Below are positions 11,624 through 23,648 of a DNA stretch of 64,000 nt, in pieces. Source of the stretch: Phoronis australis (taxonomy: Eukaryota; Phoronida; Phoronidae); assembly GCA_002633005.1 (NCBI GenBank), contig NMRA01000719.1, positions 55,466 to 119,465 on the forward strand. The letters are read 5' to 3'. The position numbers and the translations under genes are program-made. The notes under the pieces are model-generated. The model searched no databases, was not told the DNA's origin, and worked only from the letters and a program-made list of their open reading frames with translations. Within the stretch, counting starts at the first letter, position 1; each line of letters starts with the position of its first letter.

Positions 11624-12516
11624 AAAACCTAGCAGAGGCTGGCGAAACGTTGCCTTTCATCTCAAGTAAGTTCAGTAACGACTCATAGTTTTCTGCATGT
11701 TACAACCTAACAGTAAAGTAATCCCTTCTCCTACAAGAGTTCAAATTTAAGAAAAACTAACAGGATCCCACAATAGCAGTTTGGGATAAAACGCATCAAG
11801 GTTGTGTAGAACCTTATTGACATCAGTTAGCATATTTAGCCAAACATGATCTACAAAGATATAGATTTTAACTTGGTAAAAGAATATACCGTATTTTCTG
11901 AAAGTAGGACACCCGTAGAATTTGATTTTCAACTTACAAATCTGCCATTAATGAAGGAATATTCTATTTCAAGTTTAATGTTAGGTGAAGCCTTATCGCA
12001 AAATCTGTGCATTTAGTCAAATTATACCTAAACTAAAAAATATTATACAATACAAATTTATTTTCCAAATTTTTGAAAATTTGATTTTTGACTTAGTGCC
12101 ATAAACTGGATCACGTGACTATGTCTTTGAAACAAAAAGGAGACAAGGTACACTAATACCAAAACGATAATAAAATGATCAGTTTTCTACTCGATAAAAT
12201 AATTCAAGATGAACTCTCAAAAACGCCGTTTCAGTTACATAAATTTTCGTTTGGCATTTTCATTTTATGCAATCTTTGATTTTGATAGCTCCTTGTGTAA
12301 ATGTGGAACATTTTGAAGACAACGCCCAACAGCGTCTTGGAAATCTGCGCATAAAACATCATCCATATATGGCTTCCTCTGAATCTGGTCAGAAATGTCT
12401 GAGGTATGATATTTCGAAGTTAGTCGAATTTGGAATTTTTCTTGGATCTCACATCAACTTGAGTAACAACTTAGCTTTAAATGAAAAAGGGCAGCTTTAA
12501 ATAGGACAATACTCAC
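11624..12516. other. Gene-free stretch
   Basis: No gene, RNA or repeat is recognised. The open frame at 12267-12500 (+) has no known motif. Confidence 0.45.
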
Positions 12517-12597
12517 CCTGCCGTCACCTGGCCTGTGATAAACGCCAACAAGAAGGCTAACTGGATAACCATGATGAACAGCACCACTAAGGGGAGT
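12517..12597 (-). CDS. Candidate first coding exon with a signal peptide
   Basis: On the - strand the exon would run from an acceptor (gttacag, ending at 12598) to a consensus donor (gtgagt) that starts at 12516. An ATG at 12570-12572 has A at -3 and G at +4, a strong context. It opens MVIQLAFLLAFITGQVTA followed by a split glycine codon. This is a hydrophobic segment with a small-residue VTA/G site typical of signal peptides. The same bases read further upstream (LPLVVLF) could instead be part of a transmembrane helix. I found no convincing partner exons at lower coordinates, so the host gene is unknown. Confidence 0.35.
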
Positions 12598-12951
12598 CTG
12601 TAACAAATATAATCACTGTTACACAATACGTGCCAGTTTATATCCTAGACGTTTATTGTTCACATTGGGACAGAAATAGGTCTGACGTTTACCACTGCAG
12701 CACCTGTTTACCTGCGCAGCTCCGTACCTGGCTATAGCTGATGAGTAAGCAGTCAACAGTGACCTGAACTGACCTACTTTGTGTCCACTGGGCAAAGGCT
12801 CTATGCAGAATGGACACATCACTTACCACTCAGATGTGTATTTTCACTGCCAGATTACCTTTGAAAGGGTCACTTTTTACAAATTGAATTCCATATAAAA
12901 ATGCCTTTTCCTATTTAGTACCATACAAAACCGAGTTGGGAGATTTAAGTA

Positions 12952-13450
12952 AGGCCTTTTCATAGACTCCGGTCTGAGCGGAGCGTCAACATAAGCAGCA
13001 AAGTTAAGTGGACCATTCATAATGGCTTCGGTAGTTAATGAACATTGAAGTAAATGGTAGATGATGCTGTTGTCATCGAAGTTATCGCAAGATAGCGCTA
13101 AATACTAAGAGTTTTTTCAATGTGACAATTTGGGAACATTTACATGTGCTAATTGACATAAAACTTATTTTTAAATCGATTGGTGATTAATACAGCAAAA
13201 TATAAGCAACTATTACCAACGACGCTACCCTGTAATTATTAACAATAACAGTGGCACCTGGCGATAACTTCAATTGGACATAAGTTCACCATTCATACTG
13301 CACCGCAGCATCGACGCTGCGCTGGTAAATCCACCTGTTAACTGGGATGTTTACTGGAGCTGTTAACTTCGATCCAGGACCTCAGTTAAGCGTTCATACT
13401 GACCGCAACTCCCCAAACCATCGACGCGTCGATGTTAGTATGAAAGGCCC
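12952..13450 (+). mobile_element. Repeat family D, copy 1 (TIR element)
   Basis: It starts 'aaggccttttcata' and ends 'gtatgaaaggccc'. It aligns over its length with 19708-20134, including 'gtcatcgaagttatcgca', 'ttacatgtgcta', 'cttatttttaaatcgattgg', 'gataacagtggcacctggcg' and 'gcaactccccaaaccatc'. It carries no reading frame and is therefore a non-autonomous element. Termini of the gggcctttcata type with a 3-bp duplication in copy 2 would suit a Harbinger-like origin, which is inference. Confidence 0.75.
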
Positions 13451-15959
13451 AATAGAGTTGGCCCTTTTGTTGATTTTCAGCCTTGTCTAAGGCTACTGAA
13501 ACTGGTGGTCATTTCCCTGTTACAATAGGGTGTCGATAAGACCTGTTCAAAATGACCATTCCAGCAGATACAGCAGGGTAAGACTACTGGAACGACCTTA
13601 AAGAAAGGATGAAAGTCATTATAAACAGGTTCCTTTCACTGTTTTCCATGGACACATAACCCGTTAGTTCATACAGGTTTAACAGTCTTTCTGAAACAAA
13701 CTAGCAGATTGTAAGATTTTANTTGATGTAGATCTGAGCTAATGAAGTGGAAAGATAACAGCCAGCACTACTGTCTCAACAATGATGGTTGTTATTACAC
13801 CCAAATTGGTTTTCTCAGCCAGAAACTGCCGAGAGTAGTTTTAACTTGGTACATTTAACCTTAAATATTACAAAATGACTAAAAACGTAATTTGTGTTTA
13901 TCTTGACCAAGGGCCACTTCCCACAGGTACCATGGTTTTAAATATTTTCGTAATTTCATTCTTAATACTCCCGTGTACTTGTTTTTTTTTCTTACCGGGA
14001 ACGGGTAGTTATCTTTTTAGCCTCCCTTCAGAAATCGATGTTGTCCCAGGAGCTGAACCCGAATGGGAGCTTGTTGCAATGAATTTTGTCAGACCACTAC
14101 GACAAACCAAAAATGTTTCGTGCCACAAAATGTGTACATATACATCATATTCTGGTGCTGAAAACATCACCTTCTTCACAGCGGTATTTGCTATTCCAAA
14201 GCACTTGTCTACATATCCTAGGTGTAAATTGAAATTGGTTACGATAAATTGCCTAGAACTCCCATGATGGACAAACGAACCCATGGAGTGATAAAGAACT
14301 TAGCAAGTATTGCCTCAACAACAACCACTCAGTTTTTCTAAAGCCTAGAAATTAATTCTAATCTTAATAAGAAACGAGATGAGAGCAAACTTGTAATTGC
14401 AACAGGTTTTGTTGAAAAGTTGATTTTGACAGTTTAGTGTTTCTTTAATAAGTAGAACTGAGGACAGGGCAGTCATATTTTAATGCAGTATAAATGGTGG
14501 TAGAACACTTGAATGAGTTCTGGCTTTTTTAAGAAGTGAGAGTAGCTCACTTTTCCATTACACGCCTGTATTTCATCATGGTTCCCTCTCGGGGGGGAGG
14601 GTAGTCTCTGTGTTCTCATTCCGGGTAAAAGGCAGACCAGTGAACCGTGCAAAATAAGCATAATTGAATACAAGTACTCACCAGGTTTACTTCTGTTGGC
14701 ACAAAGTTTAAACACAGCATTAAATGCAATGACCCATCACTCAAAAAGGGAAGGTATGTATTTTTAATAGACAATCAAAAATATATATAATAACTTGCCC
14801 TAAATTTAATGTGAAAATAATATGAAGAATGGTAATAAAAACAACAGCTGTGACAGTTGTTACAAGGCACGGTAGGAGGGACTGTGACGCACAATGAAAC
14901 AAATTTTGCTAGTTTATAAACAAGGTATAGGGAGGGGAGTTTATGAATAAGGTATACATTGGGGGAGGGTGGGGGGTGAGTAAGAAACTGGTGCAGCAGT
15001 GCTGTAGCACCTCACCATAGACCAAGATACAGTACAGTAATTTTCCACATAATCTGCACAAGAACAATTGCCAAAATGGTCATTTTCCATTTTTCAAAGG
15101 CTGGTAACATTTTTGCAAATAATGGAAATTAATCAAATGTTGTTTTTTGATGTCCATACACTGGTATAAGCCATGCTTAAAATAGCTTTTAATCTCGATT
15201 TTTGTGCTGAAATTTAACAAAAATAAAAACAGAATTTCCTTGGTCTGCCATATTGCGTGCTAAATAAGTGAAGAGTTAGGGTGCAAGACAAAAGTAATCA
15301 AATAATACAGTTACGGTGAAAGACAAAAGTAATCAAACAAAATATCATTTTACAACCATGACAGCTAATTCCGTTTACATCAAAAATGACCAGTGATGGC
15401 TTTTATAGCACAAAAATTCCAATTACAGAATCACTTAGCCACCTTACTAACTTTCCTGAAAATTCACAATTCTCAGTCAAGAGGCAAGCTACGAAAGGTT
15501 ACTCTGATGACAAACTCGGCTTTTGCCCAGAAGTCATCATTCAGGAAATTCAGAATCATTTTGACTAAATATTTTTGGAATGTACTGTACCACTTATTGA
15601 AAGGCTGTTGTACACTATAAGTACAAATAAAAACTAAAGTTTGCTTCCCCTCATCTGATTGACCGTAAAATAAGCACGCGACTCGAAACATTTTGTTTGC
15701 AATCTAATAAAAGCAATAGTTTCCTGATTGTAAAAACGAAACAGCTATGTTTTGTAACAAAAATCACTACCCCAAACTGATAAGGAGAAAATAAAACAAT
15801 TTAAACACTGGCCTACCAATCTTAGAAAGGCAAAGGTTAGACAAGAGTAAAGAACAGTATTTTAAGAACGATACTACCATTCCAACAATGATATGTGTGT
15901 GTATCAGAAAACGGTAAAGAAATAACAAGTGATGACTTTTAAATGTTTCCATGGTAGTT
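13451..15959. other. Gene-free stretch (single N at 13722)
   Basis: No recognisable gene. The 130-aa frame at 13875-14267 is hydrophobic at its start but resembles no family I know. The - strand has a donor-like site (gtgagtact) near 14686, but its candidate exon is only 58 nt. The N at 13722 is not at an obvious duplication. Confidence 0.4.
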
Positions 15960-16860
15960 GAATCCATCCCAAAATTTACATCATTCACGTAGTATCTCCT
16001 CATTATGAAAACATAGGACAAATTTCATGAAGATCTACCAAACAAATTGTTAGAAATGAAGGCACACAATGGCACAATGACATTGAGACAAATAAAAAAA
16101 CCAAAATGCCACTTTAAGTGGACCCTATGGTAGAAGAGTCTGAAAATTAATGCCCCCTCAATAGCAACACACCTGTCAACGTTCATGATTCTTCAAGCAG
16201 TTTGCGGAGAAACAAACAAAAATTAACACTAGCAAAAAATATCTCAAATCCATCCAAAATTGGAAGGCTCTGCCCTCTCACCAAATTTCATGACATTCCA
16301 TCCAGGAACTCTGAAGATACAGTGCCTAACATAATAAAATAAAATTGCCACCACGAGACATTTCAGTAGGCAGACTGGTCCAAGAGAAGTACGTCATCTG
16401 TTGCACCACAATGGTAAATTACAATCCTGAATATACTTGTCAAATTTTAAGACCACGCAGGGAGTTCAGCTGTGGATGCAAAGAAACGTAATTGTCACTG
16501 TGGGTGCCACAGTAGTCTGACTCCTCTGAAAGTCAACTTCCTACAAGAAACATCTCGCATTTTGTCAATTCTCTTAGTTGGAGGCAGGAGCAGTTTTCCA
16601 CATAGGAAGGTTGACTCGAAGATATCAATTAAAATTTCCACTGGGCAGTGCAGAATAGGTCTAATCCATTCAAAAATATAAAGGAGTTGTCTTCTTAATA
16701 GAAACCCATTTGCCAAATTTCACAAAATTATGTCAAGTAAATAAAGATACAAAGGTAAACAAAACATACTAAAACTGCCAGTAAGGGTCACAGCGACAGT
16801 CAGATCCGGTCAAAAGTAGTCATCATTACTTGTCACATTCATGGAAATACAAAACTTTAA
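15960..16860 (+). repeat. Composite repeat C, copy 1
   Basis: The stretch contains a recurring ~170-bp unit: 'taaaattgccac' then 'cagtag(t)c', 'tccatccaaaa', 'ttcttaatagaaa', 'tgccaaatttca' and 'gatacaaaggtaaac'. The same order of words occurs at 23649-24512, 27115-27340 and 39720-40621. The boundaries of this copy are uncertain. No coding potential is seen. Confidence 0.6.
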
Positions 16861-18489
16861 TCTAAGGCTGAAAACATCTAAGCAGTTGACATTGTTTTGT
16901 ACATTCACATTCTGAGAACTGAAAAAATGCAACAATCAACATAAAAAATTAACAAAGTTCTATTTCACTGAAATTAAGCTTACTTGACTAGGAACGTTAT
17001 TTTGTTACACTCGTTGGCAAACTTTGCTTTTCATTTCTAAAAGAGAAGCACAATTAGCTTTATTACATTTAGCACTGCACCAAACATTAAGTCATAAAAC
17101 AGGACAGCCTTTAACAAATGGGATTTGCAATTGTTTTTGTTTCAATTTGAAGAAATTGATCTAGCTTGACGCAGAGTCGCATTTGGCGACTTGGCGAAAA
17201 TCCCAGTCACCAAACGAAATCTGAGGTCGCAAGAACTGACGTCAAAATTGTTGATTAAAAAGAAAGGTCATACCCCACTCCATTCTCAGAAACTTATGCG
17301 TACCTCTTCAATTTCTCCCCATAAAAAATATGAACCATTCAATCTCTAACTCAATTCCTCTAGCCAACCAACATAAAATGCAGACGATCGCCAACGCTGC
17401 AGGCACGTGCGTCACCAATCTTGCCTGGTTTTTGCCGAACAATTCGGACTTCAGTCTGTTTACTTCCTGTTATAATTTAAGTGTGTGTTTGATGGCTGCT
17501 GACTGCTGCAGTGGCAAATGCACTGATTTCACAAAATAAACAGAACAATTACGAACCAAAGGTATAAAATCTCTGAAAACTTAGTAATTTAAACTGTGGA
17601 AGTCAACACAAACTTTGAAACGAAGGAATTATTAACTGGGCAACTGTGATACTCGAAGTGGCGACTTCAGTCTGAGGTTGCACTGGCGACTTGCAGGCCA
17701 CCAAATCTAGCACTGGTTATTGAATGCTTCCTTACTATTGCCTTGTTGAGACTAAACCTTTTAAACCAATATAAAGGTTATAACTCTATGTCTGTAGCTT
17801 AGTTATAACTCTCTGCCAGGGTGGTTTAGAAAGATGTTAAATAACCATTGTACCTGGGTGGGAACACAGCAGTTGCAAGAGTTAACACTCAGTAGAAGGC
17901 ACTGCAGTCAAATCTTGTTAGAAACAATGGCACTGGAAGGTATAAAACTGCAAAAACAAGAGATAATGCTAAAAAAGCATAATTGATTCTGGTACACCTG
18001 GGACGAATAAAAATGATGTGGCATGTTTTTGTTAATCATTGCTTGTCAAATCATTGGCTTTCAAATCTTACTTGCCTTTGCTTACCTGGCTTTGTGCAGT
18101 TTTCACTCAAATGACACAAAAGACCTTGGTTGAAGATGATGCAGGCTTCACAGCCATTATTAGTTGAAACCAGAACAGCGTAGGAATCTTTAACTATTTA
18201 GCACGCAATGTGGCAGGAGGGGGGAATTTCATTTTTGACAAATTTCTCGAGGAAAAATTAAGAATACCTCAAGTCATTCTTAGCGAGGTTTGTACAACGT
18301 AACACTATATAAATTCTGATTAGTTGTAGCAGTCAGATTTTAAGAAATAAAAAATCACAATTGTGACAACTGTGTTTAATGAAGTAACCTAGACTTCTTT
18401 GTTGCCAAGTGATAGCCACCACAGATATCACTGTCCCCGTTTGTGTAGCACTTACTCCACACCATCAAAACCTTAGGTAAGGTCAAACC
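16861..18489. other. Gene-free stretch with repeat G copy 2 and GTCGC-rich ends
   Basis: Repeat G copy 2 lies at 17378-17495. On either side are short related segments rich in 'ggcgactt' (17176-17250 and 17640-17712), possibly ends of one element of about 540 bp. No gene is recognised. Confidence 0.4.
17378..17495 (+). repeat. Dispersed repeat G, copy 2
   Basis: It matches 5228-5360 through 'atgcagacgatc' and 'tttgccgaacaattcggactt', in the same order and with similar spacing. Confidence 0.45.
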
Positions 18490-18840
18490 TCGGACAATTT
18501 ACGACACAATATGGCGGACAGGTGATTTAGTTACATGAATGATACATAACACCAACCTAAAGCTTCACCATGTTCAAGTTTTCTACCATGTAGCTACCAT
18601 CAGACAATACCTTGTAAAATTGCTAGCATTCACAGCAATGTTCAAATCCCTTGAAGAATGAAAAAAGCAAAATTTCAGCAATCATTTTTTCTTAATTTAG
18701 TGAGAATTTTACCATATGTAGGACCTTCAAAAATTTCCAAGTTTGGATAATTCAAAACACCATATCTAAGAAATGAATTCATATGAAATTTTCAGATACC
18801 ATGTTACATGCATACCGGTAATTGATCTCCAAAACACTTG
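18490..18840 (+). repeat. Dispersed repeat J, copy 1
   Basis: The first half ('acaatatgg', 'tagctaccatcagacaatacctt', 'attgctagcattca') resembles 24610-24750. The second half ('acaccatatctaagaaatga', 'gaaattttcagataccatg', 'tctccaaaacactt') resembles 25455-25545. In the second locus the two halves are separated by about 650 bp of other sequence. A third relative flanks element A at 38560-39190. Confidence 0.55.
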
Positions 18841-18914
18841 GTCATGTCACTCAGTGAGATTTGTATAAAGTTACAAATCAAATTCTACATAATTTTTTCA
18901 GAAAACACATACTT

Positions 18915-19376
18915 TCACTAAGTTACAATCTATCACTAAGTTACAATCTATCACTAAGTTACAATCTATCACTAAGTTACAATCTATCACTAAGTTACAA
19001 TCTATCACTAAGTTACAATCTATCACTAAGTTACAATCTATCACTAAGTTACAATCTATCACTAAGTTACAATCTATCACTAAGTTACAATCTATCACTA
19101 AGTTACAATCTATCACTAAGTTACAATCTATCACTAAGTTACAATCTATCACTAAGTTACAATCTATCACTAAGTTACAATCTATCACTAAGTTACAATC
19201 TATCACTAAGTTACAATCTATCACTAAGTTACAATCTATCACTAAGTTACAATCTATCACTAAGTTACAATCTATCACTAAGTTACAATCTATCACTAAG
19301 TTACAATCTATCACTAAGTTACAATCTATCACTAAGTTACAATCTATCACTAAGTTACAATCTATCACTAAGTTAA
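18915..19376 (+). repeat. 18-bp satellite array, about 25.5 copies
   Basis: The unit AGTTACAATCTATCACTA repeats from 18921 with no visible change for 25 periods and decays at 19371 (agttaaaatt). Since 18 is a multiple of three and the unit has no stop in one frame on each strand, both strands show long open frames (LSLSYN on +, NLVIDC on -). These are artefacts of the repeat rather than genes. Such uniformity points to recent expansion or strong homogenisation. Confidence 0.97.
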
Positions 19377-19707
19377 AATTAGTAGATATTTGCCTCAATA
19401 CACAGACTTGTCAATATAAGTTCTTAAAACCTTTCTATAGACTGTACCTTGGCTACTTCATCCAGAGAAATACAAATCCTCCTAAGCTAAGGCCAAACAT
19501 AAAGTATCCTTGAACTAATAAATCCTGAGACACATCAGCTGGCAGAAATACAGGAACAAGAATGTTTTCAACTTGTTGAATTCAGCTGCATGTAGCGTGA
19601 CAGGAAAATAATTGGTCATGTGGTATTACCATGGACACCAGAATGGCTCAATAAGCAGGTGTCACATACTTCAACACCATAATATACTTAATGAAGCTTC
19701 TCTTCTA

Positions 19708-20134
19708 AGGCCCTTTCATATTGACTTAACTCTCCGCCTCGAAGTAAGCGGTTGGTGCCGCTGTCATCGAAGTTATCGCAAGGTAGCGTTGCACGCTAAG
19801 ATTTTTTTCAATGTTTCAATTTGGAAATATTTACATGTGCTACGTGACATTAAACTTATTTTTAAATCGATTGGTTATTATTAGAGCAAAATATAAGCCG
19901 CTAATAGTGAAAGCACTATGTTGTAACTGTTGACGATAACAGTGGCACCTGGCGATAAATTAGATTGGACTGGAGTTAAGCGTTCATACTATACCGCAGC
20001 GTCAACGCTGTGGTATTAAATCCACCTGTTAACTGTGATGTTAACTGGAGCTGTTAACTGCGATCCAGGACCAGAGTTAAGCGTTCATACTGACCGCAAC
20101 TCCCCAAACCATCAACGTTAGTATGAAAGGCCCT
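19708..20134 (+). mobile_element. Repeat family D, copy 2 (TIR element)
   Basis: It starts AGGCCCTTTCATA and ends TATGAAAGGCCCT, which are inverted apart from two positions. A CTA trinucleotide flanks both sides (19705-19707 and 20135-20137), as a 3-bp target duplication would. It aligns with copy 1 at 12952-13450, which is longer by insertions. It is non-coding. TIR plus a 3-bp duplication of this type is known from PIF/Harbinger elements; the assignment is inference. Confidence 0.75.
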
Positions 20135-22049
20135 CTAGACATCAAAACCCAGGAACAAGAGGCCCAGCTATTATCAACTTACTCAAGGCAACTAAGCTTT
20201 AAAAAGCATTGACTAAGAAGTTGTCCAAAGCTGTTTCTATTAAGTTCTGCCTATTTCGATTCAGTATAGAAGTTTCAGTCAACCTATCATGGTAAGACAA
20301 AAGCTGCTAATTAATGAAGATAGTAACATTTTACTAATTCACCTAGAACAATTTACTTTCTGAAAATGAGTTGTCGCAAGGTTTACCATACACACAGCTG
20401 TCAACCCAAAACTTCAACTGGGTAGATTATTGATCACATGGAATTTGCAAGATTTTTCAACAAGGTGGTAATTTTAGCCCCTTCAGTTCATCTGTCAAAG
20501 ACTTCCCCATTCACTGTAAAAGGGCTGAATAGGAGACTTTTCATATCGGTGCTCTCAAGAGAAATCAGAGCACTAAACTGACTTTCCACTGATCCCAACG
20601 CAGATTTGTTGGACAGAATGAGCGATAAATAACAAAAGCAAATGAATAAATTTCACTGTCAGCCTCTCCTGATGTTTGACTGTTAAAGTTTACTAATTTA
20701 TGTTAGCTTCTTGACACCTGCTGGGATCAAAATTCTCTCACTTTATCAGTGGGAGCCACTGGCTTTGTGGAGGATACATCTTCACAGAGGGAAATGTATG
20801 GAACAGGATGTTCTTGTTCATCTATTAATATTTCCAAAAGTTTGCCCTTTTTCGTAAAGCAATGATACATCCCACCCCACAGCAGTAGTAATTTGCCGGC
20901 ATTATAATAGCAGGGAAGGTGTTAAAACGCTGTTTAGACCAGTTTGCCATCCGTATTACATGGGTTTTGTAGGTGAAGCTGAACGACTGTCCAACAAAGA
21001 CCTGATCGCCATCAGGTGGTTTAGTAAATTTCAATATGGCACGGTTATTTCGAAGTCAACTATTGGCAGGCACTTGCCCATTCTTGATCAAGTAAATTCT
21101 AAGTTTCATGGGACATAACTACAGTTTAATGAAATCATCAGACCACAGAATGACAGGTTTACGAAATACCGAATGAAAATCATTAAGTCTTTAAATGAAA
21201 AAATCCACCAACAATTAGTATTTTTCTTAAATTCATGTGACTAGTTCAGTGTTACCTCCAATGACTAGTCAAGTGGGTCAATCTGTGTTGGTATTGTCCA
21301 GCAGAAATAGAAGCCATGATTTATGTTGATTATCTAATCAAAACAAAACTAAAGAAATAAGAAAAAACAAAAAGAGCATTGCTCATATTCTTTGCAAATA
21401 TGTGACTTCAGCTGAGAACGATTTTGTGGATGACACTCGGAATTAGTGATTAGCCTGAGCCATGTACAGCCAGCCTAATTGCTGACTTAGGTGATGGTAG
21501 AGTACACCTATGTTGATCACAAAGAGATCAGTTAACCCCAGATTTCAGGTTTCTCTCTCTTGAGCACCCGTGGTTTTGTTAGTTTTTGGAGAAATTTCTG
21601 TTGATTGCTTTCCTGCTGAACTGCAATTGATGTAATGTCCTAACTGACTCAAATTCAAAATGATTCTGATTCGTGATATGACTAAAGTGTCAGAGGTAGT
21701 GCGTTACTATCAGGCAGGGGTATTTCAACTGAAACCCTTCATTGACCACAGATACAAGTTGTTTTTCATCTGAAATTTGGAACTGACTGTACCTGCGAAG
21801 TTCTGGCTTAAGGTAATTAATGAATTCCATTACAAAGAATGAAATTTCTTGAAGCTACACTTTGCCCCCTTTAGCTAGCTTAAAAAATCGAATCATGCAT
21901 TTTACTCTCATAAAACCGATCTCTGATATTCCTTACGCAACAAGATCATTGAAACCATCCCCAACTTAAGAAAATGCTTCGGTGTTCATTGGGGTTCGAC
22001 AAGTCTAAGCTTGCGAACCTGAAAAATGGTGCGTGTACGCATTGCCTAT
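20135..22049. other. Mostly gene-free stretch
   Basis: No supported gene apart from a weak Ig-like candidate exon at 20930-21034 on the - strand. The remainder is AT-rich and unremarkable. Confidence 0.4.
20930..21034 (-). CDS. Weak candidate: Ig-like domain exon fragment
   Basis: The - strand frame reads KFTKPPDGDQVFVG then QSFSFTYKTHVIRMANWSKQ. This has the rhythm of the first half of an immunoglobulin-type domain (P-x-D, V..G.S..F.Y, then a Trp), but the usual first cysteine is absent. No clear acceptor is seen and no partner exons were found. It may be a chance frame or an old exon relic. Confidence 0.2.
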
Positions 22050-23215
22050 GAGATTGATAGATAGACAATACGTTTATTAACTTATATAACAAAATAGTGA
22101 AATACAATAAAGAAAAAACATATTTGAATATTTATGTATATAAACCGGAGACCCTCAAAGGCAAAAGTTGCTTCAAAGAGAACCACCGAAAATACAACAG
22201 AATGCAACATATGTATATCTCATCTAGAATGGAAGAAAGTATTGTACTTTCCTTGATAATTAGAGGAAGTGAAAACGTAAACAATGAGTTCCCATGACAT
22301 TTGATTTGTAAAATATAGTCTTGAGCACAGGACTGTAGTTGTGATAAACATCAGGGTTGCCTAAGTTGCCTAATAGACTTGGTGAAAAATAGTTTTTAAT
22401 TGGTCTGTTGTTTCAATTGTGATAGCAAATAAAAATGTTTTGAAAGTAATGAGGTAGTTGTTTGTGTAAAAATTTGTAATATATATTTCAGGCAGGATGT
22501 ATAGAGTGTGTGGTGGAGCAGAGGTATTTTCAATAATTTGTATATTGGATTTGTATGGGCAAAATAGTGTGAGTTGGTGATTATTTGTAAGGCTCGTTTC
22601 TGAAGGACTTGTAATCTGCTGAAATGTTTAAATCCCCATATTGTGATGCCAAAAGTTGAGTGTGGAACAAACAGCAGTAAATCATACTCAGTGTGAATAG
22701 AGGCAGATAATTCTTGAGTTTGTTGAGTACACCAAAGGTTTGTGCAATTTCTGTTCCCACCAGATTGACATGTTCAGACCAGGATAAAGAGTTGTCAAAC
22801 GATATTCCCAAAAATTTAACCATTTTAACATATTAAGTTAAGTTTTAATTGTTAATAGTAAGGGAAGTGGAATGCCATGTAATTAGTTTTGGCGATACTA
22901 AATGCCAATTTGTTGATTGATAACCATGTGAACCTAATCTGGCAGCTTATTATTGATTTCAGTGTTGTAGTTGTTGGTTTTGTAGATGAAGGTGTGTGTA
23001 TAAGACAGTATCATCAGCATACATAAGGGGTCAAGGGAAGTGGATTTTTGGAGGTCGTTAACAACGTAGATAAGAACAAGGAGTGGACCCAGAATACATG
23101 ATAGTTGATTTTGAGAGGGTGAATAGTCAAATAAAACATATTGCACTCGATTGGTTAAATGAGTTTTGAAGAATAAATGCTTGACTGAATGACTTGAATT
23201 GCTGCGTCAATCACC
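22050..23215 (-). pseudogene. 5'-truncated LINE (non-LTR retrotransposon) with RT remains
   Basis: Reading on -, the segment from about 23180 gives FKTHLTNRVQYVLFDYSPSQ and, in a shifted frame, a block like ILGPLL..IYV.NDLQ (near 23050-23100), typical of reverse transcriptase before the catalytic box. The YADD box itself is intact at 23010-23021 but in another frame. Further on (22823-22581) the downstream segment KFLGISFDNSLSWSEHVN plus GVLNKLKNYLP is the usual region after the catalytic core. The 3' end near 22050-22090 has a short AT-rich tail with TCTA repeats, as in CR1/Jockey-type LINEs. Frameshifts show that it is dead. The exact clade is not determined. Confidence 0.85.
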
Positions 23216-23648
23216 AATATTCAAGATCGAATGAGTGTGGTTATGCTTTTAAGGCCCAAACCACTTCCGTTATGAATTGAATATTGACAGCTAAATAGTG
23301 ACGAGATGCAGTTTTAAATGACTTTATAAGTATTAATTGTAGACTCAGAATTAAAAATATATTTTTTAAAATCCTAGTTTAGCACTGAATTGGTGGACGA
23401 AAATAAGGCCCAGATGTTCAAAATCACCTGACTGTGTTTCTTTTTAAAAATCGTGTTTTTACGAAGGTCAACACATTTTCCACAAACATGATTTTTTGCA
23501 TGAAATTCTCTAATTCTGTTTATTTTATAAGCTGCAAAAGTGCATCCTTGAATTTCTTTTACGGCCTTTTAGCCCACTAAAAAATGTAAGTTTTTGATTT
23601 CTGACAGTTAACCAGTTCGTCAAATGATGTCATTATTGCCTTAAATAA
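23216..23648. other. Gene-free stretch
   Basis: AT-rich sequence between the LINE remnant and a composite repeat C copy. Nothing is recognised. Confidence 0.45.

Noticed and set aside
13875-14284. 130-aa plus-strand and 91-aa minus-strand frames
   Set aside because: No motif, no splice signals in register and background composition; overlapping frames on both strands suggest chance.
14660-14745. Possible 58-nt minus-strand exon with donor gtgagtact
   Set aside because: Only one frame is open, the encoded peptide has no recognisable feature, and no partner exon was found.
18861-19398. Long open frames on both strands with a six-residue repeat
   Set aside because: They are produced by the 18-bp satellite; there is no start context, no non-repeat coding flank and no reason to choose a strand.
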